This document shows positions 1 through 9,951 of a stretch of 23,931 nt of DNA, piece after piece. A program made the position numbers and the translations under genes. The DNA comes from a candidate division LCP-89 bacterium (lineage in GTDB: Bacteria; Electryoneota; B3-LCP). The notes under the pieces are model-generated. The model did not search any database. It was not told the origin of the DNA and saw nothing but the letters and a program-made list of their open reading frames with translations. The DNA is taken from assembly GCA_025774735.1 (NCBI GenBank), contig JALGZU010000005.1:1-23931 (forward strand). Reading direction: 5' to 3'. Positions within the stretch are counted from its first letter, which is position 1. The number at the start of each line of letters is the position of its first letter.

Positions 1-1374
1 GAGGACGCCTACCGGCTGTTGATGGAGCACGGCGCCGTGCCGATAGGGGTGCAGGACGATTCTTCCAGAGCTGTAGGAAAACTCGGTTTTTCCGGTGATA
101 TGATCGATAAGGCATTAAGTCAAGCTCCCCGGTCGATCAGCCTTTTCGATATTCCTGGTGAGAATCAGTTTGACATCGGCGGCGATAACGTTCATTTCGA
201 CCCCGGTTCGGCGGCACTCTACATTCACGATCCCGAAGAACAGCGCATCCGCAAGCCGGTAACTCGGGATCTGCAGCGGTTCATCAGGCTGGTGGACAAG
301 CTGCCGAACTACCACCTCCAATCGACAGCTCTGGTAAGTTCTGACGTGCCGGAAGCCTGCGGTGATTCCTACCGGCTCTACTTAGCACTGAAACTGGGCG
401 CCAAGCCGGTCGTCACGGGGACCTTCGAGAAGGAGAGTTTTGCGGTCATGAAGGAGATGCTCCTGCTGGTGCGTGGGGGTGGGGTGGAGTTAAAGAACAG
501 ACCGCTGACCATCTTCGACGCCTGCCCTTCTCCGCCGCTGATGTGGTCAGATTTGACGGCCCACTCGGTGATCGAAGCGGCTCGAGCAGGTATTCCATCG
601 GAATTTGTGTCCATGCCCCTGACCGGTTCAACCGCGCCGATCACGTTATCGGGCGCGGCCGTGCAACACGCCGCTGAGACATTGGCGGGGGTGGTGTTGG
701 CGCAGTGCGCTCAAGCCGGGGCCCCGGTGATCTGGGGGGGATCACCATCGGCAATGGATCTGCGTTTCGGCACTACCCCGATGGGCGCCATCGAGACTAT
801 GATGATCGACGTCGTGGATGTCTCCGTGGGCAAGGCACTGGGGCTGCCGACACACGCCTACATGGGCCTTTCCGACGCCAAGCGGGTCGACTATCAGGCA
901 GGCCAGGAATCGGGTCTGGGGCTTCTGTTGGCCGCCCTGGCGGGCGTCAACGTGGTATCCGGCCCGGGGATGATGGATTTCGAGAGCTGCCAGAGCCTGG
1001 AGAAGCTGGTCCTTGATCATGAAGTCTGCGGGATGGCTTACCGGATGCTGGATGGAGTCGCGCAGCGGGATGAAATCATGGCCTTGAATCTGCTGCAATC
1101 CCTGCCGGAAGGCGGTCACCTGCTCACCGATCCTCATACGCTGAAATGGTTCAGGGAGGAGATCTATTCACCGGGGAAGGCCATTGACCGGAGAGCGCGT
1201 GGAGCAGAGGTGTTTGACGATCTGGAGACAGCCGAGGATAGGGCCAGACACGAAGTCGAACGGCTGGTCTCCGAAGGGACTGAACCCTCCATTTCGGAAG
1301 ATATTTCCCGGGAACTGGACCGGCTGATGGAAGGGGAGTTGAAGCGGTCCGGCGCCGAAGAATTGCCCCGGTAG
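1..1374 (+). CDS. MttB-superfamily corrinoid-dependent methyltransferase, 5' truncated by window
   Basis: The reading frame is open from base 1, so the true start lies outside the window; 457 codons are visible, ending in TAG. The protein resembles the trimethylamine methyltransferase (MttB/MtgB/DUF6-independent 'MttB family') superfamily, TIM-barrel enzymes that move a methyl group from a quaternary or tertiary amine to a corrinoid protein. Typical stretches are GGSPSAMDLRF followed by TPMGAIE, and the Gly-rich GLGLLLAALAGVNVVSGPGM. There is no in-frame amber codon inside the visible part, so it looks like a non-pyrrolysine member, as in glycine-betaine-type enzymes. The C-terminus is an acidic helical tail typical of the family. 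No corrinoid protein or reductive activase is visible nearby, so the substrate cannot be told. It ends 7 bp from the convergent DUF1848 gene. Confidence 0.85.
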   Translation, partial: EDAYRLLMEHGAVPIGVQDDSSRAVGKLGFSGDMIDKALSQAPRSISLFDIPGENQFDIGGDNVHFDPGSAALYIHDPEEQRIRKPVTRDLQRFIRLVDKLPNYHLQSTALVSSDVPEACGDSYRLYLALKLGAKPVVTGTFEKESFAVMKEMLLLVRGGGVELKNRPLTIFDACPSPPLMWSDLTAHSVIEAARAGIPSEFVSMPLTGSTAPITLSGAAVQHAAETLAGVVLAQCAQAGAPVIWGGSPSAMDLRFGTTPMGAIETMMIDVVDVSVGKALGLPTHAYMGLSDAKRVDYQAGQESGLGLLLAALAGVNVVSGPGMMDFESCQSLEKLVLDHEVCGMAYRMLDGVAQRDEIMALNLLQSLPEGGHLLTDPHTLKWFREEIYSPGKAIDRRARGAEVFDDLETAEDRARHEVERLVSEGTEPSISEDISRELDRLMEGELKRSGAEELPR

Positions 1375-1381
1375 GAAAACT

Positions 1382-2416
1382 TCAGCGTTTCCGGTAAAGT
1401 TCGGGCGGCAGGTTCTTCATTTTCAGGTAATCCTGCGGATCGTCGTCGAATTGGCGGATCTCGTTCCTGACTTTCTCGGCTTCCGGCGGGTTGGCGTTTC
1501 CCTGTGAATAGCAATAGAGGCAACCGTAGTTTCCACTGTAGCAGGTTGCCGATCCGGTCGAATACCCGATATCGCGGCTGTAAGTACACCGGCAGGCAGG
1601 ACGCTGCTTGCCGATTTTATTATGGAGAGTCTCGATCGCTCCAGGGAGCTGTTCACCCCTGGTGCGGTTCAGGCGCTTAGCATCGATGCAGCCCCAACGT
1701 GTCGCCAATGATGCTACCAGGGGCTCACAGCAGACACTGAAATCGAGATCCTTCGACCTGCAGACCTCGTCCATCTCGAGGCAGAACTGTGCGGCGGTCC
1801 GGTCGTCCAGGTGAAGCCACTCCAGGTCAAAGTATTGTGTGCGTTTGGCAACTGCTGGGTAGCGCAGGGAGTCAGCCCGGCTGGTGGTGACGCGGGAGAT
1901 GCCCAGGCGGACGAAACCGGTGCACAGTCTATCGAACAGCGTGATGCTAGCGTTACCGAATATTTTTCCTGACGGCGTGCGCACCTTCAGGAACGGGTCA
2001 TAGCGGTAAACCGCGGCGGCGGGATCGATCCAGTCTTCCTCGAACAGATCGGACAGAGAGGCGAGTAGAACTTCCCAACGGGGGATACCGGGTTCCATGA
2101 AACTGCCGCCCAGGCCGGTGGCGGTAACCTGGAGAGATATCTGGACGCTGAACTCCGAATGAAGTGTCGCCAGCGCCTTACGCAGACCTGAGTGATGAAG
2201 CAGGTTTTCCGGATTCTTCGTCCAGAGGACAACCGTGTGCAGGCGCGTTGGATCCACAAATCCGGTTGGCGCGCGCGGCCCCCAGCGGCAGGAAACTCTG
2301 CCCAGCAGGATGTCCGCCAATAGACCGGGCGAACGGTTCACCATATCCCTGGTGCGCGATGCCGAGACGATTTGCGGCGCATCTTGAACCTGGTTCATGC
2401 TTAAAAATACAGCCAT
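1382..2416 (-). CDS. DUF1848 family radical-SAM-like protein
   Basis: The 344-residue protein matches the DUF1848 pattern. An N-terminal SASRTRD motif lies near residue 18, a VLWTKNP motif near 63-69 and a YRYDP motif near 137-141. A C-terminal cysteine cluster contains C275, C277, C292, C299 and C302, with the signature DIGYSTG...GCLYCYS. Such clusters are thought to bind an iron-sulphur cluster, and the family is often grouped with radical SAM proteins, but its reaction is not known. The start used is ATG at 2416. An internal ATG at 2398 (residue 7) is equally plausible, because neither has a clear Shine-Dalgarno and DUF1848 proteins usually begin close to the ISxSRRTD motif. It stands alone, convergent with the methyltransferase gene and divergent from the M1 peptidase operon. 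Confidence 0.85.
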   Translation of the reverse strand: MAVFLSMNQVQDAPQIVSASRTRDMVNRSPGLLADILLGRVSCRWGPRAPTGFVDPTRLHTVVLWTKNPENLLHHSGLRKALATLHSEFSVQISLQVTATGLGGSFMEPGIPRWEVLLASLSDLFEEDWIDPAAAVYRYDPFLKVRTPSGKIFGNASITLFDRLCTGFVRLGISRVTTSRADSLRYPAVAKRTQYFDLEWLHLDDRTAAQFCLEMDEVCRSKDLDFSVCCEPLVASLATRWGCIDAKRLNRTRGEQLPGAIETLHNKIGKQRPACRCTYSRDIGYSTGSATCYSGNYGCLYCYSQGNANPPEAEKVRNEIRQFDDDPQDYLKMKNLPPELYRKR

Positions 2417-2421
2417 TCAGC

Positions 2422-2474
2422 GCTAAAAGCAATCTTGATTTTGAGATAAATTGCAGAATTTCATTGCTTTTAGC
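2422..2474. repeat. Perfect 12-bp inverted repeat in divergent promoter region
   Basis: GCTAAAAGCAAT at 2422-2433 is exactly reversed as ATTGCTTTTAGC at 2463-2474, with a 29-nt AT-rich spacer. The arm centres are 41 bp apart, close to four helical turns. The repeat lies between two divergent genes and has no T-run, so it is not a terminator. The right arm overlaps a possible -35 box of the peptidase operon, which suggests an operator or a paired regulator site. The repeat is seen directly; the role is inferred. Confidence 0.6.
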
Positions 2475-2492
2475 TTCCGGGTTTCGTAAAAT
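2464..2492 (+). promoter_or_regulatory. Possible sigma-70-type promoter for the peptidase-eno operon
   Basis: TTGCTT (2464-2469) and TAAAAT (2487-2492) are separated by 17 bp, giving an expected transcription start near 2499 and a leader of about 60 nt. The -10 box is good (5 of 6), but the -35 box is weak. The -35 lies inside the right arm of the inverted repeat. On the other strand the left arm gives a mirror-image pair, TTGCTT (2432-2427) and TATTTT (2409-2404), also 17 bp apart. Prediction by eye only. Confidence 0.35.
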
Positions 2493-2561
2493 TCCGACTA
2501 TACAAAAACCACCACTCAAACTGTGGTTGAATATCTCAAATTCCCTATCGAGGAAACCACG

Positions 2562-4751
2562 ATGAAAGCGTTTACAGCCGTTGTACTTCTGACGGTGAGT
2601 TTATCTTTGGCGGTTCCGACCGCCGGGTCTCAGGAGAATCACGGAAAACAGCAACCACTCTACCAGCTCACCCATCATGATCTAGAGGTTGAGCTGGATC
2701 TGGATCGAAACCACATCGCAGCTCTGGATAAGATTACTTACGAGCGCGGTGAAGGTGAAGATGCCGATATCTACCTGCTCTTGCGCAGAGGATTGACGGT
2801 CGAAACGGTTCGCCTGGGCGAAGATGCAATCGATTACGAGATCGCGATACCGGCCGATCCGTACCACTTCGAAGCGAAGGTGGATTCGGAGGATGTGTCC
2901 TTCTACGAGCGCGCTCAAAGCCTACAATTTTCACTGCCCGAAAGGGTATTGAATCAGGAAAGCTTCATTCTGGAAGTTCGCTACAGCGGGGTCATCCGGG
3001 ATAGCCTGGCAGGTGCGGACTTCAGCCGAGAATACGTCACCGAGCAGGTCACTGGTATCATCGATACAATGGGCATCTACCTGGGAGCCGCGGCGATCTA
3101 CTATCCGGCCTCCCCGGGGCGTGTGTTCACATATTCTCTGGCCGTCACGGTTCCTGAAGCTTTTCAGTGCGTTACCGAGGGGGCGCTGCAGGAGGCCACG
3201 CTCGGGGGTGGCAGACGGACAGAGACCTGGGTCTGTCGGCACCCCGTGGATTCATTTCACATCGTGGGAGGGGAGTACGTGGTCAAGAGTGTCGATCACA
3301 ACGGCGTCCAGATCAGCACCTATTTCTTCCCGGAACAGGCCGATTTAGCCGACAGGTACTTGCAGGCCTGTCAGGGCTACATCGATCTCTACAACGACCT
3401 CATCGCACCCTACCCCTTCGAAAAATTCGCCGTAGTTGACAACTTCTTCGCCACGGGATACGGGATGCCCTCATTCACCCTGCTGGGATCACAGGTACTG
3501 CGTCTTCCGTTCATTATATACATCTCCCTGGGGCACGAGGTCTGCCACAACTGGTGGGGGAATTCGGTCTACGTAGAAGGGGAGACGGGGAACTGGTGCG
3601 AGGGTTTGACGACGTACTACGCCGACTACCTTTACAAGGAACAGCGTTCATCCGATGAGGCCCGCCAGTACCGCATGGATCTTCTGCGAGATTACACCTC
3701 CTACACCAACGAGGGCAACGACTTTCCCCTGCGCGAGTTCCGCGAGCGTCACAATCCCGCTCAGCGGGCTGTCGGTTACGGCAAATCGGCCATGTTCTAC
3801 CACATGCTGCGCGCCTACGTCTCGGACGAGGTTTTCTGGTCTTCGCTTAAGCGGTTTTACAACGACAACCTCTGGAGCCACGGTTCCTGGGACGGCATCC
3901 GGCGGGCGTTCGAAGAGGAATCGGGCATGCAGTTAGGCTGGCTGTTCGACCAGTGGATCGACCGCAGCGGCGCCCCGGAGCTTTCATTCGTGGAACCCGA
4001 TAAACACCGGAATCAGGGAGGCTGGGAAATCAGCTTCACCCTGCAGCAATCCGAAGAGGGCGAACCTTACGTGCTCGACGTTCCCATCACCGTCAAAGGG
4101 GAATCACAATCTGCCCAGATGCAGGTCGGCATCAGTGAGGTGAGCCAGCCGATCACATTGAACACGATCTTCGAGCCTGCCTCATTTTCCGTCGATCCGG
4201 ACTTCGATCTGTTCCGCCGCCTGGACCGGTCCGAGATCCCGCCGACGTTGTCGGAAGTTCTGGGCGCCCAAAGCCTGACTATTGTGCTGCCGACCTCAGG
4301 GCTGACCGACATCAGCGAGGCGTACAAAAGCGTGGCTGAGCAGATGACGGCGCACGGCATGGAAGGTGTCCGGATCCTGCAGGACAGTGATGTCAGCCGC
4401 GAGGATCTGAACTCGGGATCGTGGCTGTTCATGGGAACTCTGGATCAGAACAAGGCGATTCCAGGTTCCTGGATCGAGAATGACCGCTGGGCCGTAAGCG
4501 ATGGTTCATACCATCTGCTGGGTGAAGACAAAACCGGGGCCGATGCGGCCATGCTGGCTGTAGAGCGGCACCCGTCAGATCCATCTATCTCCGTCGGATT
4601 CTTCATGGGTAGCTCAGTTTCGGGGATTTCGGAAGCGGGCCGTAAACTCCGGCACTACGGCAAATACAGCTACCTGGTATTCCACGGGGGCCGGAACGTG
4701 GCCAAGGGCGCCTGGGAACTGACCGACAGCAAGATGACCTATCATTTTTAG
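2562..4751 (+). CDS. Secreted M1-family metallopeptidase homologue with altered GAMEN motif
   Basis: The start is ATG at 2562, preceded by GAGG at a spacing of 8; the in-frame GTG at 2523 is unlikely. The 729-residue product starts with a signal peptide (MKAFTAVVLLTVSLSL..., cleavage probably near residue 20-23), so it is exported. The gluzincin zinc site is complete: HEVCH at 325-329 and the third ligand E348 exactly 18 residues later, with a likely catalytic Tyr in GYGKSAMFY (Y406). The usual GxMEN exopeptidase motif is replaced by GYGMPSF at 299-305, so the glutamate that binds the substrate amino terminus is missing. The chain may therefore not be a classic aminopeptidase. The last ~160 residues form an extra domain I do not recognise. 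First gene of an operon with the DUF2007 protein 11 bp downstream, then eno, ftsB and nadB. Confidence 0.85.
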   Translation: MKAFTAVVLLTVSLSLAVPTAGSQENHGKQQPLYQLTHHDLEVELDLDRNHIAALDKITYERGEGEDADIYLLLRRGLTVETVRLGEDAIDYEIAIPADPYHFEAKVDSEDVSFYERAQSLQFSLPERVLNQESFILEVRYSGVIRDSLAGADFSREYVTEQVTGIIDTMGIYLGAAAIYYPASPGRVFTYSLAVTVPEAFQCVTEGALQEATLGGGRRTETWVCRHPVDSFHIVGGEYVVKSVDHNGVQISTYFFPEQADLADRYLQACQGYIDLYNDLIAPYPFEKFAVVDNFFATGYGMPSFTLLGSQVLRLPFIIYISLGHEVCHNWWGNSVYVEGETGNWCEGLTTYYADYLYKEQRSSDEARQYRMDLLRDYTSYTNEGNDFPLREFRERHNPAQRAVGYGKSAMFYHMLRAYVSDEVFWSSLKRFYNDNLWSHGSWDGIRRAFEEESGMQLGWLFDQWIDRSGAPELSFVEPDKHRNQGGWEISFTLQQSEEGEPYVLDVPITVKGESQSAQMQVGISEVSQPITLNTIFEPASFSVDPDFDLFRRLDRSEIPPTLSEVLGAQSLTIVLPTSGLTDISEAYKSVAEQMTAHGMEGVRILQDSDVSREDLNSGSWLFMGTLDQNKAIPGSWIENDRWAVSDGSYHLLGEDKTGADAAMLAVERHPSDPSISVGFFMGSSVSGISEAGRKLRHYGKYSYLVFHGGRNVAKGAWELTDSKMTYHF

Positions 4752-4762
4752 AGGGAAGCACC

Positions 4763-6763
<2,001 letters not shown>

Positions 6764-6788
6764 ATGATGGGATTAATTGAATAGCAGC

Positions 6789-8417
6789 ATGCGGCAGGAC
6801 TCGGACTTTCTGCTAATCGGATCAGGAATAGGCGGCTTATCGTTTGCCCTTCGGGTCGCTGAGTATGGTTCGGTGTCTATCATCACCAAGAAATCGGACC
6901 AGGAATCTTCCACCAACTACGCCCAGGGGGGCATCGCTGCGGTTGTATCCCCGGAGGACAGTTTCGACAGCCATATCGAAGACACGCTGCGAGCCGGAGC
7001 GGGGCTATGCAACCAGCAGGTCGTCGAGGAGGTGATCAGGGAAAGTCCGGACTGCATCGCACAGCTCATGGATTGGGGGGTTCGCTTCACCGAAGCGAAG
7101 AAGGGAAAAGAACCGGGGTTGGCGCTGGGCCGTGAGGGTGGTCATTCACGCGAACGGATCGTCTACGCCGCCGATCGAACCGGCGCTGAAGTCGAAAGCG
7201 CTCTCCTGGAACGCATCAAAAGCCACCCGAACATCCAACTTTACCCCCACCACTTAGCGCTAGACTTCGCTACGGTTCCAGAACGTTCTAAAACGGCAGG
7301 CTCGCTTACACCTGGCCGTTGTTGCGGGGCTTACGTTCTGGACACCGAGAGCGGTGAAATCCGGCTGGCCGCGGCGAAAGTGACCCTTTTAGCCACCGGA
7401 GGCTGCGGGCACGCTTACCTCCACACCACCAATCCTGAGATCGCCACAGGTGATGGTATCGCCATGGCTTACCGGGCCGGGGCCGTAATCGCTAACCTTG
7501 AATTCATGCAGTTTCACCCTACGACACTCTACCATTCCGAAGCGCGCTCGTTCTTGATTTCGGAGGCAGTGAGGGGTTTCGGGGGTTTGCTAGTGACACG
7601 GTCGGGCGAGCGCTTCATGCCGAAATACCACCCTCAGGCGGAATTGGCTCCGCGTGACGTGGTGGCTCGCGCCATTGACCGGGAGATGAAGATATCTGGA
7701 GATCCGTTCGTTCTACTCGACCTGACAGATTTGTCCGCTGACCAGATAAAATCCCGCTTCCCCTATATCCACCAGCGCTGCCTCGACTTCCGCGTGGACA
7801 TCACGAAGGAGCCGGTTCCAGTTGTTCCTGCCGCGCATTACATGTGCGGCGGCGTGAAGACTGACCTGCAGGGCTGCAGTTCCATTCCCGGGCTGTACGC
7901 CTCGGGCGAAGTGGCTTGCACGGGACTTCATGGCGCCAATCGGCTGGCCTCGAATTCCCTGCTCGAGGCGGTGGTCCTATCGAGACGGGCGGCTGCCCGG
8001 GCCGTAGTGGAGGCAAAAAAAACGCCTCCGCCATCCGGGTCCATCCCGCTTTTTGAGAAAGACGGTGAACCTGACAGCGAAGGCTGGATCCTGGTTTCTC
8101 ACGACCGGATCGAAATTCAGCGTCTGATGTGGGATTACGTGGGGATCGTGCGTTCAGACATGCGCCTGGCGAGAGCCCGCCGTAGGCTCAAGCTGATTGC
8201 GGGAGAAATTGAGGACTTCTACGGCCGGACGCCTATCGCGGAAGGCATTGTGGAACTGCGCAACCTGGCTTTAGTGGCCCAGTTAATTGTCCGTGCTGCC
8301 AGCCGGCGTAAGGAGAGCCGGGGACTTCACTATACCACCGATCATCCGGATACAGACGACCGGCGCTGGAAGCGCGATACGGTATTACGGCGATCCAGAC
8401 ACGCCGGTATCGTTTGA
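6789..8417 (+). CDS. nadB: L-aspartate oxidase
   Basis: NadB is a flavoprotein that oxidises L-aspartate to iminoaspartate, the first step of de novo NAD synthesis; NadA then condenses iminoaspartate with dihydroxyacetone phosphate. The FAD dinucleotide motif GSGIGG lies near the N-terminus. Other hallmarks are TNYAQGGIAAV, GREGGHSRERI, LEFMQFHPTTLY, ARDVVARAI-type text (PRDVVARAID), and SGEVACTGLHGANRLASNSL near residue 380. The C-terminal helical domain is complete and ends in the usual SRxxGxHY-like segment (ESRGLHYTTDHP). The start chosen is ATG at 6789 (542 aa). A TTG at 6777 with a weak upstream GGGA is an alternative and adds four residues. No nadA or nadC is in the window. The last 33 bp overlap the convergent DUF6249 gene. 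Confidence 0.95.
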   Translation: MRQDSDFLLIGSGIGGLSFALRVAEYGSVSIITKKSDQESSTNYAQGGIAAVVSPEDSFDSHIEDTLRAGAGLCNQQVVEEVIRESPDCIAQLMDWGVRFTEAKKGKEPGLALGREGGHSRERIVYAADRTGAEVESALLERIKSHPNIQLYPHHLALDFATVPERSKTAGSLTPGRCCGAYVLDTESGEIRLAAAKVTLLATGGCGHAYLHTTNPEIATGDGIAMAYRAGAVIANLEFMQFHPTTLYHSEARSFLISEAVRGFGGLLVTRSGERFMPKYHPQAELAPRDVVARAIDREMKISGDPFVLLDLTDLSADQIKSRFPYIHQRCLDFRVDITKEPVPVVPAAHYMCGGVKTDLQGCSSIPGLYASGEVACTGLHGANRLASNSLLEAVVLSRRAAARAVVEAKKTPPPSGSIPLFEKDGEPDSEGWILVSHDRIEIQRLMWDYVGIVRSDMRLARARRRLKLIAGEIEDFYGRTPIAEGIVELRNLALVAQLIVRAASRRKESRGLHYTTDHPDTDDRRWKRDTVLRRSRHAGIV

Positions 8418-8807
8418 TATCGGAGGCTTATCTTCCTCTTTCTTCTTTATATCCTTAAGGTGGAGCAGGTTGGCAACAAGGATGGCGACGCCAACCAGAA
8501 GAAATATTGCTCCCCAAATAAGGTATTCTCCATTGCTGTCCACGGCAAAGCCGATAAACAGAGCCAACCCAAAAGCGCCTAAAACGATGCCCCAGAAATA
8601 GGGGTTTTTTGGTTTCGGCGGAGTGATTACCGGTTCAGGAAGTGGTGCACCCTTTTCCAGAGCCAGCATACGTTCCGCGTGTTCCAACTGGTTGCGTTTG
8701 GAGCGGTGTTTAAGGGCCGCCAGTGCAATACCCAGCCCACCCCCCATGGCAATAATGGGGATGAGCATGCCGACGATTGGGATTATGAGGGCCTCAGGGT
8801 CATACAT
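8385..8807 (-). CDS. Small DUF6249-like membrane protein
   Basis: A 140-residue protein with three likely membrane helices at about 7-32, 70-89 and 95-114, and a charged cytoplasmic-looking segment between the first two. That segment contains HAERMLALEKGAPLPEP, similar to the 'R..ErmaaiEkG..lP' element of DUF6249 proteins in FCB bacteria. The C-terminus is highly charged (KDIKKKEEDKPP). The start is secure: GGAGG lies 7 bases before the ATG. The gene is a single transcription unit whose 3' end overlaps that of nadB by 33 bp on the opposite strand. Function unknown. Confidence 0.75.
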   Translation of the reverse strand: MYDPEALIIPIVGMLIPIIAMGGGLGIALAALKHRSKRNQLEHAERMLALEKGAPLPEPVITPPKPKNPYFWGIVLGAFGLALFIGFAVDSNGEYLIWGAIFLLVGVAILVANLLHLKDIKKKEEDKPPISNDTGVSGSP

Positions 8808-8825
8808 ATTTATTCCTCCGGTTAT

Positions 8826-9084
8826 ATTTAGTGTCTAATAATTTGACTCTGGCAAAATCGTCCCGGTTACATCAAATTTCAACTATCTTTCCTCTCGAAT
8901 GGAACACTCGAACTCACGGAGTCTAACTAATCATCGCGATCTGATTGGGCTATGGTCATCAGGTGAATTCCTATTTGGAGTGGAACGAATGAATTAGCTT
9001 GACTTTTCTATAGACTCTTCGTATCTTTCTATTCGCAGATTTGACTTGATCAGACGTTGTTTTATCATATCTGGAGTACGACCA
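8826..9084. other. AT-rich divergent intergenic region with repeated TTGACT boxes
   Basis: This non-coding spacer separates the DUF6249 gene (leftward) and sucD (rightward). TTGACT occurs three times on the plus strand (8843-8848, 8999-9004, 9041-9046), the last two exactly 42 bp apart. I see no convincing small ORF, tRNA or stable hairpin here. An in-frame TTG at 9046 could extend sucD by 13 residues but has no ribosome site. Confidence 0.5.
8999..9027 (+). promoter_or_regulatory. Possible sigma-70 promoter of the sucD operon
   Basis: TTGACT (8999-9004) and TATCTT (9022-9027) are spaced by 17 bp and would start transcription near 9034, leaving a leader of about 50 nt. A second pair, TTGACT (9041-9046) and TATCAT (9063-9068) with a 16-bp spacer, fits the consensus better, but it would start inside the Shine-Dalgarno of sucD and so is less likely to drive normal translation. 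Confidence 0.35.
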
Positions 9085-9951
9085 ATGGCGATATTGGTGA
9101 CGCGGGAGTCGCGCGTTATGGTGCAAGGAGTCACCGGGGGCGCAGGCTCTTCACATACAAAAAGAATGATAGAATACGGGACCCAGATCGTGGCCGGGAC
9201 GTCCCCCGGTAAGGGGGGACAGGAAGTGCACGGCGTACCGGTTTACGATACCGTGGCCGAATGCGTTGAAAAGCATAGTGCGGATGTTTCCGTCATCTTC
9301 CTGCCTGCGCGCTTCGTTATGGAAGCGGGTATCGAAGCGGTGCGCGCGGGGATTAAGTTGGTCGTAGTCGTTCCGGAGCACATTCCAATTGCGGATATGC
9401 TCAAGTTGCGGCAGGAAGCACAACGGTGCGGTGCCCGCATCCTCGGGGGTAATACCGCGGGGATCATCTCTCCGGGGCAGGCAAACGTGGGGATTATCCC
9501 GAACGTCGCTTTCAAGCCGGGCCGAGTGGGCACGGTTTCCCGCTCGGGATCGCTAACCTATTACATCGCAGATACTCTGACCCGTGAAGGCTTCGGTGAG
9601 ACCACCTGTCTGGGGCTGGGGGGCGATCCTGTCCTGGGCAGCACCTTTTCAGAGATCCTGGAACTTTTCGAAGCTGACCCGGATACCAAGGCTGTGGTCA
9701 TGGCCGGAGAGATCGGCGGGGTATACGAAGAGATGGCGACCGATACGATCGGGAAGATGACGAAACCGGTCATTGCTATGATCGGCGGCCTCAATGCACC
9801 GCCGGGGAAACGGATGGGGCATGCCGGTGCCATTGTCGAAGGGGTTATGGGTACCGCGGCTTCGAAACTCGAAGCCCTGACCAAGGTGGGAGCTCATGCG
9901 GCTAAGACCTTTTCGGATATTCCCCGAATATTGAACGAATTTGGAGTATGA
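9085..9951 (+). CDS. sucD: Succinyl-CoA ligase (ADP/GDP-forming) alpha subunit
   Basis: SucD forms the CoA-binding and phosphohistidine half of succinyl-CoA synthetase, the substrate-level phosphorylation step of the citric acid cycle. The 288-residue chain has the CoA-binding N-terminus (QGVTGGAG, TPGKGGQEVHG-like SPGKGGQEVHG), the GLGGDPVLGSTF loop, the GEIGG segment and the active-site histidine H246 in GHAGAIVEG. The start is ATG at 9085 with GGAG 8 bases upstream. The partner gene sucC is not next to it, which is unusual because sucCD is commonly one unit. The stop overlaps the mazG start (ATGA). Confidence 0.93.
   Translation: MAILVTRESRVMVQGVTGGAGSSHTKRMIEYGTQIVAGTSPGKGGQEVHGVPVYDTVAECVEKHSADVSVIFLPARFVMEAGIEAVRAGIKLVVVVPEHIPIADMLKLRQEAQRCGARILGGNTAGIISPGQANVGIIPNVAFKPGRVGTVSRSGSLTYYIADTLTREGFGETTCLGLGGDPVLGSTFSEILELFEADPDTKAVVMAGEIGGVYEEMATDTIGKMTKPVIAMIGGLNAPPGKRMGHAGAIVEGVMGTAASKLEALTKVGAHAAKTFSDIPRILNEFGV

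Noticed and set aside
1372..1374. TAG of the MttB homologue as a pyrrolysine codon
   Set aside because: The C-terminal helical tail of the family is already complete before it, and the downstream frame lies antisense to the DUF1848 gene and soon stops. TAG ends several other genes here.
1366..1400. Possible hairpin between the convergent genes (GGAAA...TTTCC)
   Set aside because: Only five paired bases with an eight-base loop and no T-run, so not a credible terminator.
2507..2528. AACCAC...GTGGTT small stem-loop in the leader of the peptidase operon
   Set aside because: Six pairs with a ten-base loop is within chance expectation, and no riboswitch or attenuator pattern surrounds it.
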